Assembly: GCA_019695185.1 (NCBI GenBank)
Contig: JAIBAN010000025.1
Location: forward strand, 1-64,000
Length of the DNA: 64,000 nt
Source of the DNA: Blastocatellia bacterium
Lineage (GTDB): Bacteria > Acidobacteriota > Blastocatellia > Chloracidobacteriales > Chloracidobacteriaceae
Direction: 5' to 3'
The notes under the pieces are model-generated. The model was given only the letters and a program-made list of their open reading frames with translations. It searched no databases and was not told the DNA's origin. The translations under genes and the position numbers were made by a program. This document shows, piece after piece, positions 17,485 to 26,849 of the stretch; position 1 is the first letter of the stretch, and every line of letters starts with the position of its first letter.

Positions 17485-18591
17485 CTAGCTTTTCGCCTTT
17501 TGCCCAAGGGCGTGTTTGTCCCGATATGCCGTTCGTTGCGCTACGCGGTAATCATAGAGCACCCGGTGAACCTGGCCGGAACTAGCCCCGACGCTCTTGG
17601 CGATGGTCGGGTGCAGGGCCATTTCCGGCGGTTTACCGGCTTTCAGATAGTCCTGATAGGCGGCCAGGATTTTTTTCTGTTGTTCGGGTGTGATTTCCGG
17701 CAGGTTGGTGCGAATTTTGGTGTCGTCATGGAGTACGTCAATCCAGCGCAAAACCTGATAGGACGTGACGAAATTGAGTTCGCCTGCAATTGCTTCGGGA
17801 AGCTTCTCATACGGGCTTTTGCCCGCTTTCATGTGCTTCCAATAGCATTTCTCGATTTCAAACAATTGTTCCCTGGTGGGCTGTGGGGTTGGTGATTTGG
17901 CGTACTGTTCCTGCGCCCATTTGCGAATCGCCAGCACCACGGTTTTGAGCGGAACGTTTAACTCCTGTGCAATCATGCGGCGGCGGCCACCTTCAGGCCG
18001 CTCGCCGGTGGCCACAAAGTAGGCATAACGTTCCGCTGCCTGATTGTATTGTTCCGGTGTCAGGTCCACTGCCGTAACAGCCAGCGCGCTCCGGATTTCA
18101 CGAAGCACCTGCGACACCAACGACCGTTTGACCCACAACTGTTGGGAAATCTGGGTATGAATATTGCGCAAATTGAGTTCGGCCAACTGGTTGGTAATCG
18201 GAGTGTCGGTTCCGGGAACATTTTGCAGCGACTGAAACGCTCCCGCAATCCTGGCCCGCAGTTCGGTGGTTAATTCCGTGGCCTGAGGCGGACGGGGCGG
18301 CTTGGCCGGTGGTTTTTCACGTTGTGAGCGTCCTTGGGGACGCGGTTTACTGCCGGCTACAAATTTGTTGGATTTATTAAATGTTTTTTGAAACGTCTGC
18401 GGACGATGCTGTTCGCGGGGTTCAAAGGAACGATAACCGCCACCGGAAGCCGGAGCTGGAGAAGCAGTTGCCGGGGCTGGGGCGACTCCGGTCTTGGGTT
18501 GATGTTTGGAGCAATACCGGGCCTTGCGGTCGGTCGAAAAAAAAGTTGCATTGCATTTGTCGCACGAGCGACGAAACTTCATGCCGGTCAT
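17485..18591 (-). CDS. Zinc-finger protein with three HTH-like repeats, function unknown
   Basis: 368 residues. A short zinc-binding motif C10-x2-C13 ... C27-x2-H30 is followed by a basic, Pro/Ala-rich linker (about 31-105) that looks disordered and nucleic-acid binding. The rest contains three similar modules of 50-60 residues: 177-225, 237-287 and 299-349. Each begins with a TPEQ/TREQ-like helix with Tyr, then a G-x-x-P turn, then IA-x-x-L and a V-x-x-x-(I/L)-x-x-(W/Y) helix, like a helix-turn-helix. A weaker fourth copy may lie at 107-168. DNA or RNA binding is inferred; I know no named family. Convergent with the ClpC-like gene. Confidence 0.8.
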   Translation of the reverse strand: MTGMKFRRSCDKCNATFFSTDRKARYCSKHQPKTGVAPAPATASPAPASGGGYRSFEPREQHRPQTFQKTFNKSNKFVAGSKPRPQGRSQREKPPAKPPRPPQATELTTELRARIAGAFQSLQNVPGTDTPITNQLAELNLRNIHTQISQQLWVKRSLVSQVLREIRSALAVTAVDLTPEQYNQAAERYAYFVATGERPEGGRRRMIAQELNVPLKTVVLAIRKWAQEQYAKSPTPQPTREQLFEIEKCYWKHMKAGKSPYEKLPEAIAGELNFVTSYQVLRWIDVLHDDTKIRTNLPEITPEQQKKILAAYQDYLKAGKPPEMALHPTIAKSVGASSGQVHRVLYDYRVAQRTAYRDKHALGQKAKS

Positions 18592-18703
18592 ATGTTTTCA
18601 CCTGTTTTGCCTTAAACGTTGTCTATGAGTCCAAAAAAATTCCTCCTGCCTGAACCAGAAAGTGGGGGATTGATTGCCGTTGCCTGAACACTGACAGGAC
18701 TCG

Positions 18704-19495
18704 TTAGGTGGAAATATCCTGAACGAGCTTCCGTCTTTGTTCGGTGAGGTAGGATTCGAGCAGCGTTTCGAAATCATTCTTCTCGCGCAGCACGTCCGGA
18801 TGCACCTGCTCGGCAAAATACCGTCGAGCATCTTCAAGCTCTTCGCACAGCAGTTCGTGGAAGGTACCTTCCCGAATGCCTTTTTCCACTTCTTCAGGAT
18901 TGTAGAGAATAATATCCGAAAGAATGGTGCGTGCCAAACGTTCTGAGCGTCGGTGCAGTCGTTCATACTCGCTGAGATGGCTTTGTTCGGCCTGGAGCGA
19001 GGCGGCGGCGGTCTGGAGTCGAAGTGTCAATTGTTCCAGCGGCAGGTCGGGAGGAATCCAGGCATCCGGCAGGGAATCCGTGGTTGCCGATTGGTCGGCT
19101 GGTTTCCCAAGCACCCAGGTGCGACAGGCGCGTAACGCCTCGTCCGTCCGAATCAGGCGAACCAGGTCAAGCCCGTTCCCATCCGGCAAGGTGAAGGCGG
19201 TAATCAGGATATCCGGCACGCAGACACCCAGGTAATGCCGTCCGGCAGCCACCTGGTCAATGGCTTTCACGGCAAAACCAAGGCGGTGCAGTAAGGATTC
19301 CATTTCATCCCGCAGAGGTGAGCTGCCAGCCACGACCAGTACAATTCCATGCAGCTCGGAAGGGAGAGGTTTTTCCCGCACGGTGGCCACAAAACGGGTG
19401 CCACAGTGGCGGCAGGCCAGTGGGGTCCAGTCACCAACCACGCGTGACGGGTCAAGTTGAAACTTTCTCTGACATTTGGGGCACGAAACAATCAT
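18704..19495 (-). CDS. Zinc-ribbon protein with degenerate receiver-like domain
   Basis: 263 residues. An MJ0042-type zinc ribbon at the N-terminus has C5-x2-C8 and C28-x2-C31. Residues about 48-165 look like a response-regulator receiver (GIVLVVAGSSPLRDEMESLLHRLGF ... PDILITAFTLPDGNGLDLVRLIR), but where the phosphoacceptor Asp should be the sequence reads LITAF, and the N-terminal acidic pair is missing. The C-terminal third is helical and charged (ILYNPEEVEKGIREGTFHELL). It is thus probably a non-phosphorylated scaffold or signalling adaptor, by inference. Same strand as the zinc-finger gene downstream, 112 bp apart. Confidence 0.78.
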   Translation of the reverse strand: MIVSCPKCQRKFQLDPSRVVGDWTPLACRHCGTRFVATVREKPLPSELHGIVLVVAGSSPLRDEMESLLHRLGFAVKAIDQVAAGRHYLGVCVPDILITAFTLPDGNGLDLVRLIRTDEALRACRTWVLGKPADQSATTDSLPDAWIPPDLPLEQLTLRLQTAAASLQAEQSHLSEYERLHRRSERLARTILSDIILYNPEEVEKGIREGTFHELLCEELEDARRYFAEQVHPDVLREKNDFETLLESYLTEQRRKLVQDIST

Positions 19496-19755
19496 GGCGG
19501 TGTTGGGAAGTGAATGATGGGAGTTTGGGAACGGAACATGTCCATATTAGAGGCGAAATGAAATCGGGTGCAATCAGGAAAATGCCGTTCACCCGCCTGT
19601 ATTGAAGTCTTGGTGAAAAAAAGCAACGTTCGACTTTCCGTTGCGTCTGATTTTCCGGGTGTGGATGCGTAAGCAAGGCACTTTTGCTATGCTGGCTCGA
19701 CATTCGCACCACTTCCCGAAACAATCCTGATTTCGCACCGACTGACGAGGAAATT

Positions 19756-20634
19756 ATGTTCAATCCGGCTCGCACGCGATTTTTCCGACCCCGTTTTTTT
19801 ATGATTGGAATTTTGAGCGCACTGTATGTGGTCCTGGCTCTGACTGGCCCGGTCACAGCCCAAAATGACCGCAAAACGTCCGGTCAATCAGACCGATTCA
19901 AGGAACTGCCCACCCCCAATGATGTTTCCACCCAAAGTCCACCGGTTCGAAAGGGAAGCCCACTTTCCAATGACGATATCATCCGCCAGTTTGCCGCCAA
20001 GGAATCCGACTTTCGGGACGCGCGTGCCAATTATACGTTTCGGCAGGAAGTCCATATTCAGACCCTTGGATTTGACGACCGTCCCTCCGGGGACTATGTG
20101 CGGATTTCGGAAATTTTGTTTTCCGATGATGGCAAGCGGTCCGAGCGAATCATCCGGTTTCCCCCTTCAACTTTGAACGGGTTAAGCATCACTCCGGCGG
20201 ATATTCGGGATTTTGGCTTGGTCCAGCCGTTTGCATTGACCAGCGAGGACTTGCCGAAATACAACGTGACCTATGTGGGCAAGGAAAAAGTGGATGAAAT
20301 CAATGCCTATGTGTTTGATGTGCGACCCAAATCCATGCCTAAATTCAGCAACGACGGCGACCGGTTTTTTCTGGGCCGGATTTGGGTGGACGACCAGGAT
20401 TTGCAGATTGTGAAAACCTATGGCAAGGCTGTTCCCGAAGATGACCGGAACAAATTTCCCAAATTTGAAACCTATCGGGAAAATATTGACGGAAAATACT
20501 GGTTTCCGACTTATACCTACGGAGTGGACACGCTTGATTTCAAAGGCGGCTCGATTCGGATGAAACTCGAAGTGCGTTATACGAACTACAAACAATTCAA
20601 GACCGATGTGAAAATCCTGGGGGACGACAAGTAA
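19756..20634 (+). CDS. Exported outer-membrane lipoprotein-sorting-like (LolA-fold) protein
   Basis: 292 residues. After basic MFNPARTRFFRPR comes a hydrophobic signal segment (MIGILSALYVVLALTG) ending at VTAQ, giving a periplasmic protein. The mature part has the pattern of the LolA/LppX-like superfamily: IIRQFAAKESDFRDAR, YTFRQEVHI, repeated short beta strands, YVGKEKVDEINAYVFDV, FLGRIWVDDQDLQIVKTYG and YRENIDGKYWFPTYTYG. Such proteins are half-barrels that bind lipid chains; the exact ligand is unknown. The start at 19756 is chosen for the signal peptide and the GACGAGG upstream. Confidence 0.75.
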   Translation: MFNPARTRFFRPRFFMIGILSALYVVLALTGPVTAQNDRKTSGQSDRFKELPTPNDVSTQSPPVRKGSPLSNDDIIRQFAAKESDFRDARANYTFRQEVHIQTLGFDDRPSGDYVRISEILFSDDGKRSERIIRFPPSTLNGLSITPADIRDFGLVQPFALTSEDLPKYNVTYVGKEKVDEINAYVFDVRPKSMPKFSNDGDRFFLGRIWVDDQDLQIVKTYGKAVPEDDRNKFPKFETYRENIDGKYWFPTYTYGVDTLDFKGGSIRMKLEVRYTNYKQFKTDVKILGDDK

Positions 20635-20640
20635 ACCCAA

Positions 20641-20745
20641 GGAAAAAGGAAAAAGGAAAAAGGAAACCCTGAGTCCCTTGGTACACCCTTTCAGACTCCG
20701 GTTTTGGTTTGCTCTTTTTCCTTTTTCCTTTTTCCTTTTTCCTTT
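20641..20745. repeat. GGAAAAA / TTTTTCC heptamer inverted pair before glpK
   Basis: The left arm 20641-20666 is GGAAAAA repeated three times plus GGAAA. The right arm 20714-20745 is four to five TTTTTCC units. The right arm ends only five bases before the glpK ATG, leaving no Shine-Dalgarno sequence. Confidence 0.88.
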
Positions 20746-20750
20746 CTTTT

Positions 20751-22238
20751 ATGCCCAAATCCTTCATTCTTGCCCTGGACCAGGGAACCACCAGTTCCCG
20801 TGCCATCCTGTTTGACCGGAACGGTCAGGCCGTCGCCACTGCCCAGCGCCCGTTTCAACAGATATTTCCCGAGCCCGGTTGGGTCGAACATCGCCCCGAA
20901 GATATTTGGAACTCCCAGCTTGGGGTTGCCCGCGAAGTGCTCAAAAAACAAAACCTGTCAGCCGCCGAAGTAGCCGCCGTCGGGCTTACCAATCAGCGGG
21001 AAACAACGGTCATCTGGAACCGTCGGACAGGGGAACCCATCCATAACGCCATTGTGTGGCAATGCCGCCGGACGGCAGACCGCTGTGACGCCCTGCGGGC
21101 TTCAGAATGGAAAGAAAAAATTCAGGAGAAAACCGGTTTGGTGGTGGATGCCTACTTTTCCGCCTCCAAAATCGAATGGATTCTGGACCAGGTACCCGGA
21201 GCACGAGAAGCGGCTGAAGCCGGGGAATTGGCTTTTGGCACAATTGACACCTGGCTCATCTGGAACCTCACGGCGGGACGCATTCATGCCACGGATGTGT
21301 CAAATGCCAGTCGGACCATGCTCTTTAACCTTCATACCGGTGATTGGGATGAGGAGTTACTGGATTGTTTTCGGATTCCCCGTCCGCTACTTCCGGAAAT
21401 TATTCCCTCCAGTCATGTTTTGGGTGAGACCGAACCTTCCTTGTTCGGGGCATCGGTTCCTTTGGGGGGTGTGGCCGGAGACCAGCAGGCCGCTCTCTTT
21501 GGGCAGATTTGTACCCAGCCGGGACTGGCGAAAAACACGTATGGCACAGGTTGTTTCTTACTGATGCAAACCGGGCCGGAAATCGTGCGGTCGCGCCATT
21601 CGCTGGTGACCACGGTCGCCTGGAAATTGGGAGCCGAACCCATTCATTACGCTCTTGAAGGAAGTGTTTTTATTGCCGGAGCTGCGATTCAGTGGCTGCG
21701 TGACGGGCTGCAAATCATCGGCACCGCCGCTGAAACCGAAGCGCTGGCTCGCACGGTGGCAAACTCAGCCGGAACCTATTTTGTCCCGGCCTTTGTCGGA
21801 TTGGGGGCCCCTTACTGGGACCAGCAGGCGCGCGGAACCATCACCGGCCTCACCCGTGGCACCACCCGTGCCCACCTTGCGCGTGCAGCCTTGGAATCCA
21901 TTGCCTACCAGACGCGGGACGTGTTGGATGCCATGTCCGCCGATGCCGGCATCAGTTTTTCCGAACTGCGGGTTGATGGCGGTGCTGCGGTCAATGACTT
22001 TTTAATGCAGTTTCAGGCTGATATTCTGAATGTTCCGGTGACACGCCCTGTCAATCCGGAAACCACTGCGACAGGGGCTGCCTTTCTGGCTGGCCTCGCG
22101 GTTGGATTTTGGCGGGATACAACCCAGCTTGAAACACTCTGGCAACGGGAGCAAACTTTTGTTCCCGGCATGTCCGATGACGAACGAAGCCTGCGCTATG
22201 CAGGCTGGAAACAGGCTGTCACCCAGGCGCGAGCTTAA
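20751..22238 (+). CDS. glpK: Glycerol kinase
   Basis: 495 residues, the typical GlpK length. It phosphorylates glycerol to sn-glycerol 3-phosphate with ATP in the cytoplasm. The FGGY fold is clear: [14 protein letters not shown] at the N-terminus, [26 protein letters not shown] cut across residues 80-105, the [13 protein letters not shown] segment, [22 protein letters not shown] and the second ATP-binding region [19 protein letters not shown]. The start ATG at 20751 begins [12 protein letters not shown]; it directly follows the TTTTTCC array and no ribosome-binding site is visible. No glpF or glpD is adjacent. Confidence 0.96.
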   Translation: MPKSFILALDQGTTSSRAILFDRNGQAVATAQRPFQQIFPEPGWVEHRPEDIWNSQLGVAREVLKKQNLSAAEVAAVGLTNQRETTVIWNRRTGEPIHNAIVWQCRRTADRCDALRASEWKEKIQEKTGLVVDAYFSASKIEWILDQVPGAREAAEAGELAFGTIDTWLIWNLTAGRIHATDVSNASRTMLFNLHTGDWDEELLDCFRIPRPLLPEIIPSSHVLGETEPSLFGASVPLGGVAGDQQAALFGQICTQPGLAKNTYGTGCFLLMQTGPEIVRSRHSLVTTVAWKLGAEPIHYALEGSVFIAGAAIQWLRDGLQIIGTAAETEALARTVANSAGTYFVPAFVGLGAPYWDQQARGTITGLTRGTTRAHLARAALESIAYQTRDVLDAMSADAGISFSELRVDGGAAVNDFLMQFQADILNVPVTRPVNPETTATGAAFLAGLAVGFWRDTTQLETLWQREQTFVPGMSDDERSLRYAGWKQAVTQARA

Positions 22239-22264
22239 AAATACAATTTGCATTCTTACGGCTT

Positions 22265-23011
22265 ATGTCTCAATCATCTGAATTCTGGCAGGTCATGATC
22301 AACGGCTACATTTATCAGGTTGATCTGGAGACCTTAAAATGGTGGATTCAACAGGGTTGGGTTCTGCCCGCCGATATGGTTCGCAAAGGAAATCTATCCT
22401 GGGTGGCTTCCCGGACTGCCCCAACCTTGCGTGGCGTATGGACCGGAACCGAAGAAATTGTTTCAACCGGGATGGGGCTGGCACCCAATCAAATGCAGCC
22501 GGTTGCGGTAGTACCGCAGGAAAAACCGCCTACCCTGGAAAAGCCGGAACTGGTTGACCCGACCATTGCCTTGACCAAGCCATTGTTTTCGGTGAGAGCC
22601 TTGTGCGCCTGGCTGGGCGGTTTCATTTTGCTCGGAACCCTGTGCCTGGAGGCATTTGAATTTCCGGGCGGGGCCACCAATCCGGTTTATTTTGAGTTGG
22701 TTCAGGGCAAAGTCTTATTGGTTTTGATTCTGGTGGGGTTCATGTTTACCTTGGTCCGGCGTTTCAAAATGCTCTGGCTGCTGATTTTTTTAATGGTGAC
22801 GACGATTGGCATTGGGTTACAGAATCCGCCGCCGAACCCAAATTCCGCTCCGGCGGTTTATTACATTGAAGCGACGCCCCACCCCGTTGTGATCAACAAC
22901 CCAACGAACACCAAGGCATCCACTCAGTTTCTGACAGTCTTGATTCAGGCCGCCGGATTTGTTTTTCTGGGAACGGCAGCCTGGATTGATACAGTCAGGG
23001 AACACCTTTGA
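22265..23011 (+). CDS. Membrane protein with GYF_2-like N-terminal domain
   Basis: 248 residues. The first 60 residues (WQVMINGYIYQVDLETLKWWIQQG, then LSWVASRTAP) resemble the GYF_2/DUF4339 module, a small domain that usually precedes membrane helices. Four hydrophobic segments follow: ALCAWLGGFILLGTLCL, VLLVLILVGFMFTLV, LWLLIFLMVTTIGIGL and VLIQAAGFVFLGTAAWI. Function unknown. It starts 26 bp after glpK on the same strand, so it may share the transcript. The GYF-like assignment is moderate. Confidence 0.7.
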   Translation: MSQSSEFWQVMINGYIYQVDLETLKWWIQQGWVLPADMVRKGNLSWVASRTAPTLRGVWTGTEEIVSTGMGLAPNQMQPVAVVPQEKPPTLEKPELVDPTIALTKPLFSVRALCAWLGGFILLGTLCLEAFEFPGGATNPVYFELVQGKVLLVLILVGFMFTLVRRFKMLWLLIFLMVTTIGIGLQNPPPNPNSAPAVYYIEATPHPVVINNPTNTKASTQFLTVLIQAAGFVFLGTAAWIDTVREHL

Positions 23012-23182
23012 ACAGGGGCCGAACCTCAGAAAAAGCCGTGACGAAAAGGCCGAAGAGCGGTAATGTCTGACAGGGCTCAAGGGTCTTTCCAGATGTCAGG
23101 CTGATTGGGCCTCAAGCGGACTCATTCCATCTTGTGTTATCCAGCGCATGCCAGTTTTACACCTTTGTTTGCGAGGCGTGCC

Positions 23183-25789
23183 ATGACTCGTCCGACTGGC
23201 TTTCCCCAATTGGTTCTGCCACTGTTTGCGGTTTTGCTGCTTGAGCTGAGTTCGTCAGCCGGAGCCCGGTCAATTTCCGAACCGCAGGCAGCCCGCCTGC
23301 GCCAAACGTCGCCTGTCCGGCAGCCGGTCAGGTTGAATGATTTGGCTGAAGCCCTGCAAAACAAGGACAACAACAAAGCCCTGGAATATGCCCGGCAGGC
23401 ACTGGAGCAATCCCGTCAGATGAACCACCGGACTGAGGAGGCGCGTGCGCTTATCAATCTGTGCGCCATACTCAACTATTTGAATAAAAGCCGGGATTCC
23501 CTGCAACCAGGTGAGGACGGAGTTGCTCTGGCCCGCAAACTGGGAAACAAACGGTTGGTGGCGCGGGGGCTGACGACCCTGGGGCGAACGTATCGGGGAT
23601 TACTCCAGCCGGAAAAAGTTGAAAAATGCCACCAGGAAGCACTGCTTCTGGCTGAGGAAGTTGGCGATAAAGTGCTTCAGGCCCAGGCTCTCAATGGTCT
23701 GGCGATTCTGGCGCGCGCGCAAAACGAGCGGGATAAGGCAATGGCCTACCATGAACGGGCATTTCGGTTGCGTGAGGAAATCAAGGACCGTTCCGGTATG
23801 GCCGTCAGCCTTTTTAATCTGGCTTTGCTCTCGATGGACCTGACCCGCAATGACAAAGCAGCGGAATACACCCTGCGGGCGTTGCAAATTCAGGAGGAGT
23901 TGGGGGAAACCACCCGGATGGCGGCCTCCTATCAGCAGCTTGGCACCATTTACACAACTCTGGAAAACTTTCCCCAAGCACTGGAATACTACCGAAAAGC
24001 CTATGAACTGATTCGCACTTTCAAAGACCGGACTCCTAGCGCCGATCTTTTAACGAATATCGGGTTGGTCCAGCACCAGAGTGGCAACATCCGGGCTGCG
24101 CTGGACTCATTCTCGCAGGCACTCACGCTGTATCAGCAATTGGGTGTCAGAACCCGGTTGGCGACGGCTCAAAATAATGTTGGATGGGCCTATCTGGGAC
24201 TGGGTGAATATGAAAAAGCGCTGGCGTTGCTGGTGCCTTGCCTGCCTTTGTGTGATGAGTTCAAGGATAGCTACACCAAAGCCGCCGTGCTCGATAACAT
24301 CGGAACCTGTCAGTTTCACCTGAAACAATATCCGCAGGCACACCAGTCCCTGGAACAGGCTCTGCGGCTGGCTCAGGAAAAAGGCTACAAAAACATTGAG
24401 CGAAATGTGTACGGCGATCTGGCCGATGTCTATCGGGAATTGCGCGATTTTGAAAACGCGTTGGGCTGCTATGAGAAAATGACCACCCTCAAGGAAGCAT
24501 TGAGCGGAGAGGAAACCACCAGACGCACGGCTGAACTACAAACCCGCTATGAAACGGAAAAAAAACAGAAAGAAATTGAGCTGTTGACCCGTGACAAGCA
24601 GATTCAAGACCTGAAACTGGGAGCCCAGCAAACTCATATTCAGGCTTTGCAGCAGGATAAAGAACTGCAACAGCTTTCCCTGCTGGCGCAGGAACAGGAA
24701 CTGTCCGTCCTGGAGCGCGACCGGCAGATTCAGGTTTTGGCACTCAGCAAATCGGCTGCCGAAGCCGAGCGGCAAGCCAAGCAAATCGAGTTGCTGCAAA
24801 AAGATGCCGCCCTGCAAAAAGCTGTCCGCAATTCACTGCTGGGGGCATTTGCCACCGTACTGGTCAGCCTGCTGGCGTTATCCGGCCTGTATGTTGTCAA
24901 AAAACGGTCGGAACTCAAATTACAACTGAAAAATGAGGAGATTTCCCGGCAGAAAGAGGTCGTTGAGCAACAAGCCCAGGATTTGGAGGCGCAACGGCAG
25001 GCACTGCTTGAGGCCAACCTCAAACTCACGGAGGCTGACCGGCTCAAAGCTGATTTTACTGCCATGCTGGTCCATGATTTGAAGTCCCCGCTCAGTGTCG
25101 TCAATGCGACGCTCCAACTGATGGGAGAGGACGAACTGGTTCAGCAACACAATCACCAGTTACTGTCGGCCTCGCAGCGAAGTGTGGAGAAAATGCTCAC
25201 GCTCATTAACGAAGTGCTCCGGGTATTCCGCTCTGATTCCCAGGAAATCCCCCTTCATCCGGTTCCGCTCAATCCGGCTTCGCTTTTAACGGAAACCATT
25301 GAAGAAGCCCGGCTGGCAGCCCGATCCGGTTCCATCACGGTTGAAAGCCACTTTTTTCCAGACCTTCCCCTGATTGCAGCCGACCGCATTGAACTGGGCC
25401 GGGTGCTGGCCAATTTGCTGGCCAATGCCATTAAATTCACTCCGGTCAACGGAGTAATCCGGCTGGAAGCCCGCCTCCAGTCCGGCCAAGGGGGCGAAGA
25501 AGGGTTGACCTTTCTGAGAATTTCGATCACAGATACCGGCGACGGAATTCCGGCTGAAGACCTTCCTTATTTGTTCGATCCGTATCGGCAGGCATCATCA
25601 AAAAAATCTGGTCTGGGCGTTGGGCTGGGGCTGGCCATCGTCAAGCGGATCGTGGCTGCTCATGGAGGGACTGTGACTGTGTGCAGTCAGCTTGGCGTGG
25701 GCAGTTGCTTTTCCATTCTGCTGCCCACGATTGAGCCTGTGGTGATGGCAGCCACGCAGCCTTCAATTCCGCACATTCAACAACCCTGA
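23183..25789 (+). CDS. TPR-sensor membrane histidine kinase
   Basis: 868 residues. A signal peptide (LVLPLFAVLLLELSSSAGA) leads to about ten TPR units (ALNGLAILARAQNERDKAMAYHE, AASYQQLGTIY and so on, to about 470), then a long coiled coil rich in QIQ/LLQ heptads, one membrane helix (about 552-573, LLGAFATVLVSLLALSGLYVV), a second coiled coil and the kinase core. H631 lies in [16 protein letters not shown]; the ATPase domain has [26 protein letters not shown] and [18 protein letters not shown]. The TPR sensor would be periplasmic. No response regulator is adjacent. The kinase core is nearly a copy of that at 57409-60891. The start at 23183 is chosen for its signal peptide. Confidence 0.9.
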   Translation: MTRPTGFPQLVLPLFAVLLLELSSSAGARSISEPQAARLRQTSPVRQPVRLNDLAEALQNKDNNKALEYARQALEQSRQMNHRTEEARALINLCAILNYLNKSRDSLQPGEDGVALARKLGNKRLVARGLTTLGRTYRGLLQPEKVEKCHQEALLLAEEVGDKVLQAQALNGLAILARAQNERDKAMAYHERAFRLREEIKDRSGMAVSLFNLALLSMDLTRNDKAAEYTLRALQIQEELGETTRMAASYQQLGTIYTTLENFPQALEYYRKAYELIRTFKDRTPSADLLTNIGLVQHQSGNIRAALDSFSQALTLYQQLGVRTRLATAQNNVGWAYLGLGEYEKALALLVPCLPLCDEFKDSYTKAAVLDNIGTCQFHLKQYPQAHQSLEQALRLAQEKGYKNIERNVYGDLADVYRELRDFENALGCYEKMTTLKEALSGEETTRRTAELQTRYETEKKQKEIELLTRDKQIQDLKLGAQQTHIQALQQDKELQQLSLLAQEQELSVLERDRQIQVLALSKSAAEAERQAKQIELLQKDAALQKAVRNSLLGAFATVLVSLLALSGLYVVKKRSELKLQLKNEEISRQKEVVEQQAQDLEAQRQALLEANLKLTEADRLKADFTAMLVHDLKSPLSVVNATLQLMGEDELVQQHNHQLLSASQRSVEKMLTLINEVLRVFRSDSQEIPLHPVPLNPASLLTETIEEARLAARSGSITVESHFFPDLPLIAADRIELGRVLANLLANAIKFTPVNGVIRLEARLQSGQGGEEGLTFLRISITDTGDGIPAEDLPYLFDPYRQASSKKSGLGVGLGLAIVKRIVAAHGGTVTVCSQLGVGSCFSILLPTIEPVVMAATQPSIPHIQQP

Positions 25790-25812
25790 ATCTGAACCTG
25801 AACCCCTAAAGT

Positions 25813-26625
25813 ATGAATTTTCTCGGAAAAATCGGACTTGGGATCGTCCTCTCATTGGTTCTGCTGGCATTGGCAGGGCCGCTCCTGGTTCCCCAGGAAA
25901 AGACTGTGACCCAAAACCTTTCCCGCAGCTTTGAGCCGCCTTCGGTGGAACATCCGATGGGATTGGATGAAAACGGGCGTGATGTTTTTGCACGGGTGGT
26001 CTACGGAGCCCGGATTTCGCTCAAAGTCGGGATGATTGTGGTCCTGGTTTCGGCACTGGTTGGAACTGCGGTCGGAACCGTAGCCGGGTTTTACGGCGGC
26101 TGGGTGGATAGCCTTGTTTCCGGCTTTATCTTCAACATTTTCCTGGCTTTTCCAGGCATCCTGTTGGCCATTGCCATGGTGGCGTTTCTTGGGTCCAGTT
26201 TAAACAACCTGATTATTGCTCTGTGTGTGATTGGGTGGGTGGGGTACGCCCGTTTGATCCGGGGCCAGGTGCTCAAAGTCCGCGAATACGATTTCATCAC
26301 TGCCGCACGGGCAGTGGGAGCCGGTGATTTGCGCATTATCGTCCGGCACATTTTGCCCAATTCCGTCCAGCCCTTGATTGTTCAGGCCAGCCTGGGAATG
26401 GCTGGGGCGATTCTATCCGAAGCCAGCTTGAGTTTTTTGGGTTTGGGAGTTCCGCCCCCAACGCCAAGTTGGGGAGCCATGCTGAATGATGCCCGGCTGC
26501 ACTTTGCCTCAGGTCTGCATTTAACCTTGTTTCCCGGACTTTTTGTCACACTTTCGGTGCTGGGGTTTAACTTTGTCGGGGATGGCTTGCGCGAATGGCT
26601 TGATCCGAAACAACGGGAACGATAA
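25813..26625 (+). CDS. Oligopeptide/dipeptide-type ABC transporter permease (DppC/OppC family)
   Basis: 270 residues with the DppC/OppC layout: N-terminal membrane helix, the periplasmic HPMGLDENGRDVFARVVYGAR segment typical of this family, five further membrane helices, and the EAA loop (EYDFITAARAVGAGDLRIIVRHILPN in part) that contacts the ATPase. Closing residues GDGLREWLDPKQR are also typical. It would form half of the inner-membrane channel for peptides or related solutes. No DppB partner, ATPase or binding protein is adjacent, which is unusual. It begins 23 bp after the sensor kinase. Confidence 0.92.
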   Translation: MNFLGKIGLGIVLSLVLLALAGPLLVPQEKTVTQNLSRSFEPPSVEHPMGLDENGRDVFARVVYGARISLKVGMIVVLVSALVGTAVGTVAGFYGGWVDSLVSGFIFNIFLAFPGILLAIAMVAFLGSSLNNLIIALCVIGWVGYARLIRGQVLKVREYDFITAARAVGAGDLRIIVRHILPNSVQPLIVQASLGMAGAILSEASLSFLGLGVPPPTPSWGAMLNDARLHFASGLHLTLFPGLFVTLSVLGFNFVGDGLREWLDPKQRER

Positions 26626-26647
26626 GGGAATCAGATGTCGTCAACGC

Positions 26648-26684
26648 AAAAAAAAACGCGGCAAGGAATTCGATCCTGCCGCGT
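26648..26684 (-). terminator. Intrinsic terminator (minus strand)
   Basis: Hairpin 26656-26684 (ACGCGGCAAGGA against TCCTGCCGCGT, one bulged base). On the minus strand it is followed by nine T (A-run 26648-26656 on plus). It probably ends the transcript of the exported-protein gene stopping at 26850. The remaining gap up to 26849 holds AGGAGG at 26699-26704 before a 30-codon frame of doubtful value. Confidence 0.75.
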
Positions 26685-26849
26685 AACCACTTGAGAGAGG
26701 AGGAATGTACACTATGCCGAGAACAGAAGAGACCCAAACAAGGCTGAAGAGCAAAACGTGCTTCCTGCAATGTTTTGGTAGCAACTTTTCACGTCACTGG
26801 CTGTAAACGTGAGACCTCCTCGAAAGTTCCCAAAGTTCCGGAAAAAATT

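Noticed and set aside
26705-26806. 30-codon plus-strand frame after AGGAGG
   Set aside because: The ribosome-binding-like site is good, but the peptide has no recognisable features and lies in the gap behind a minus-strand terminator.
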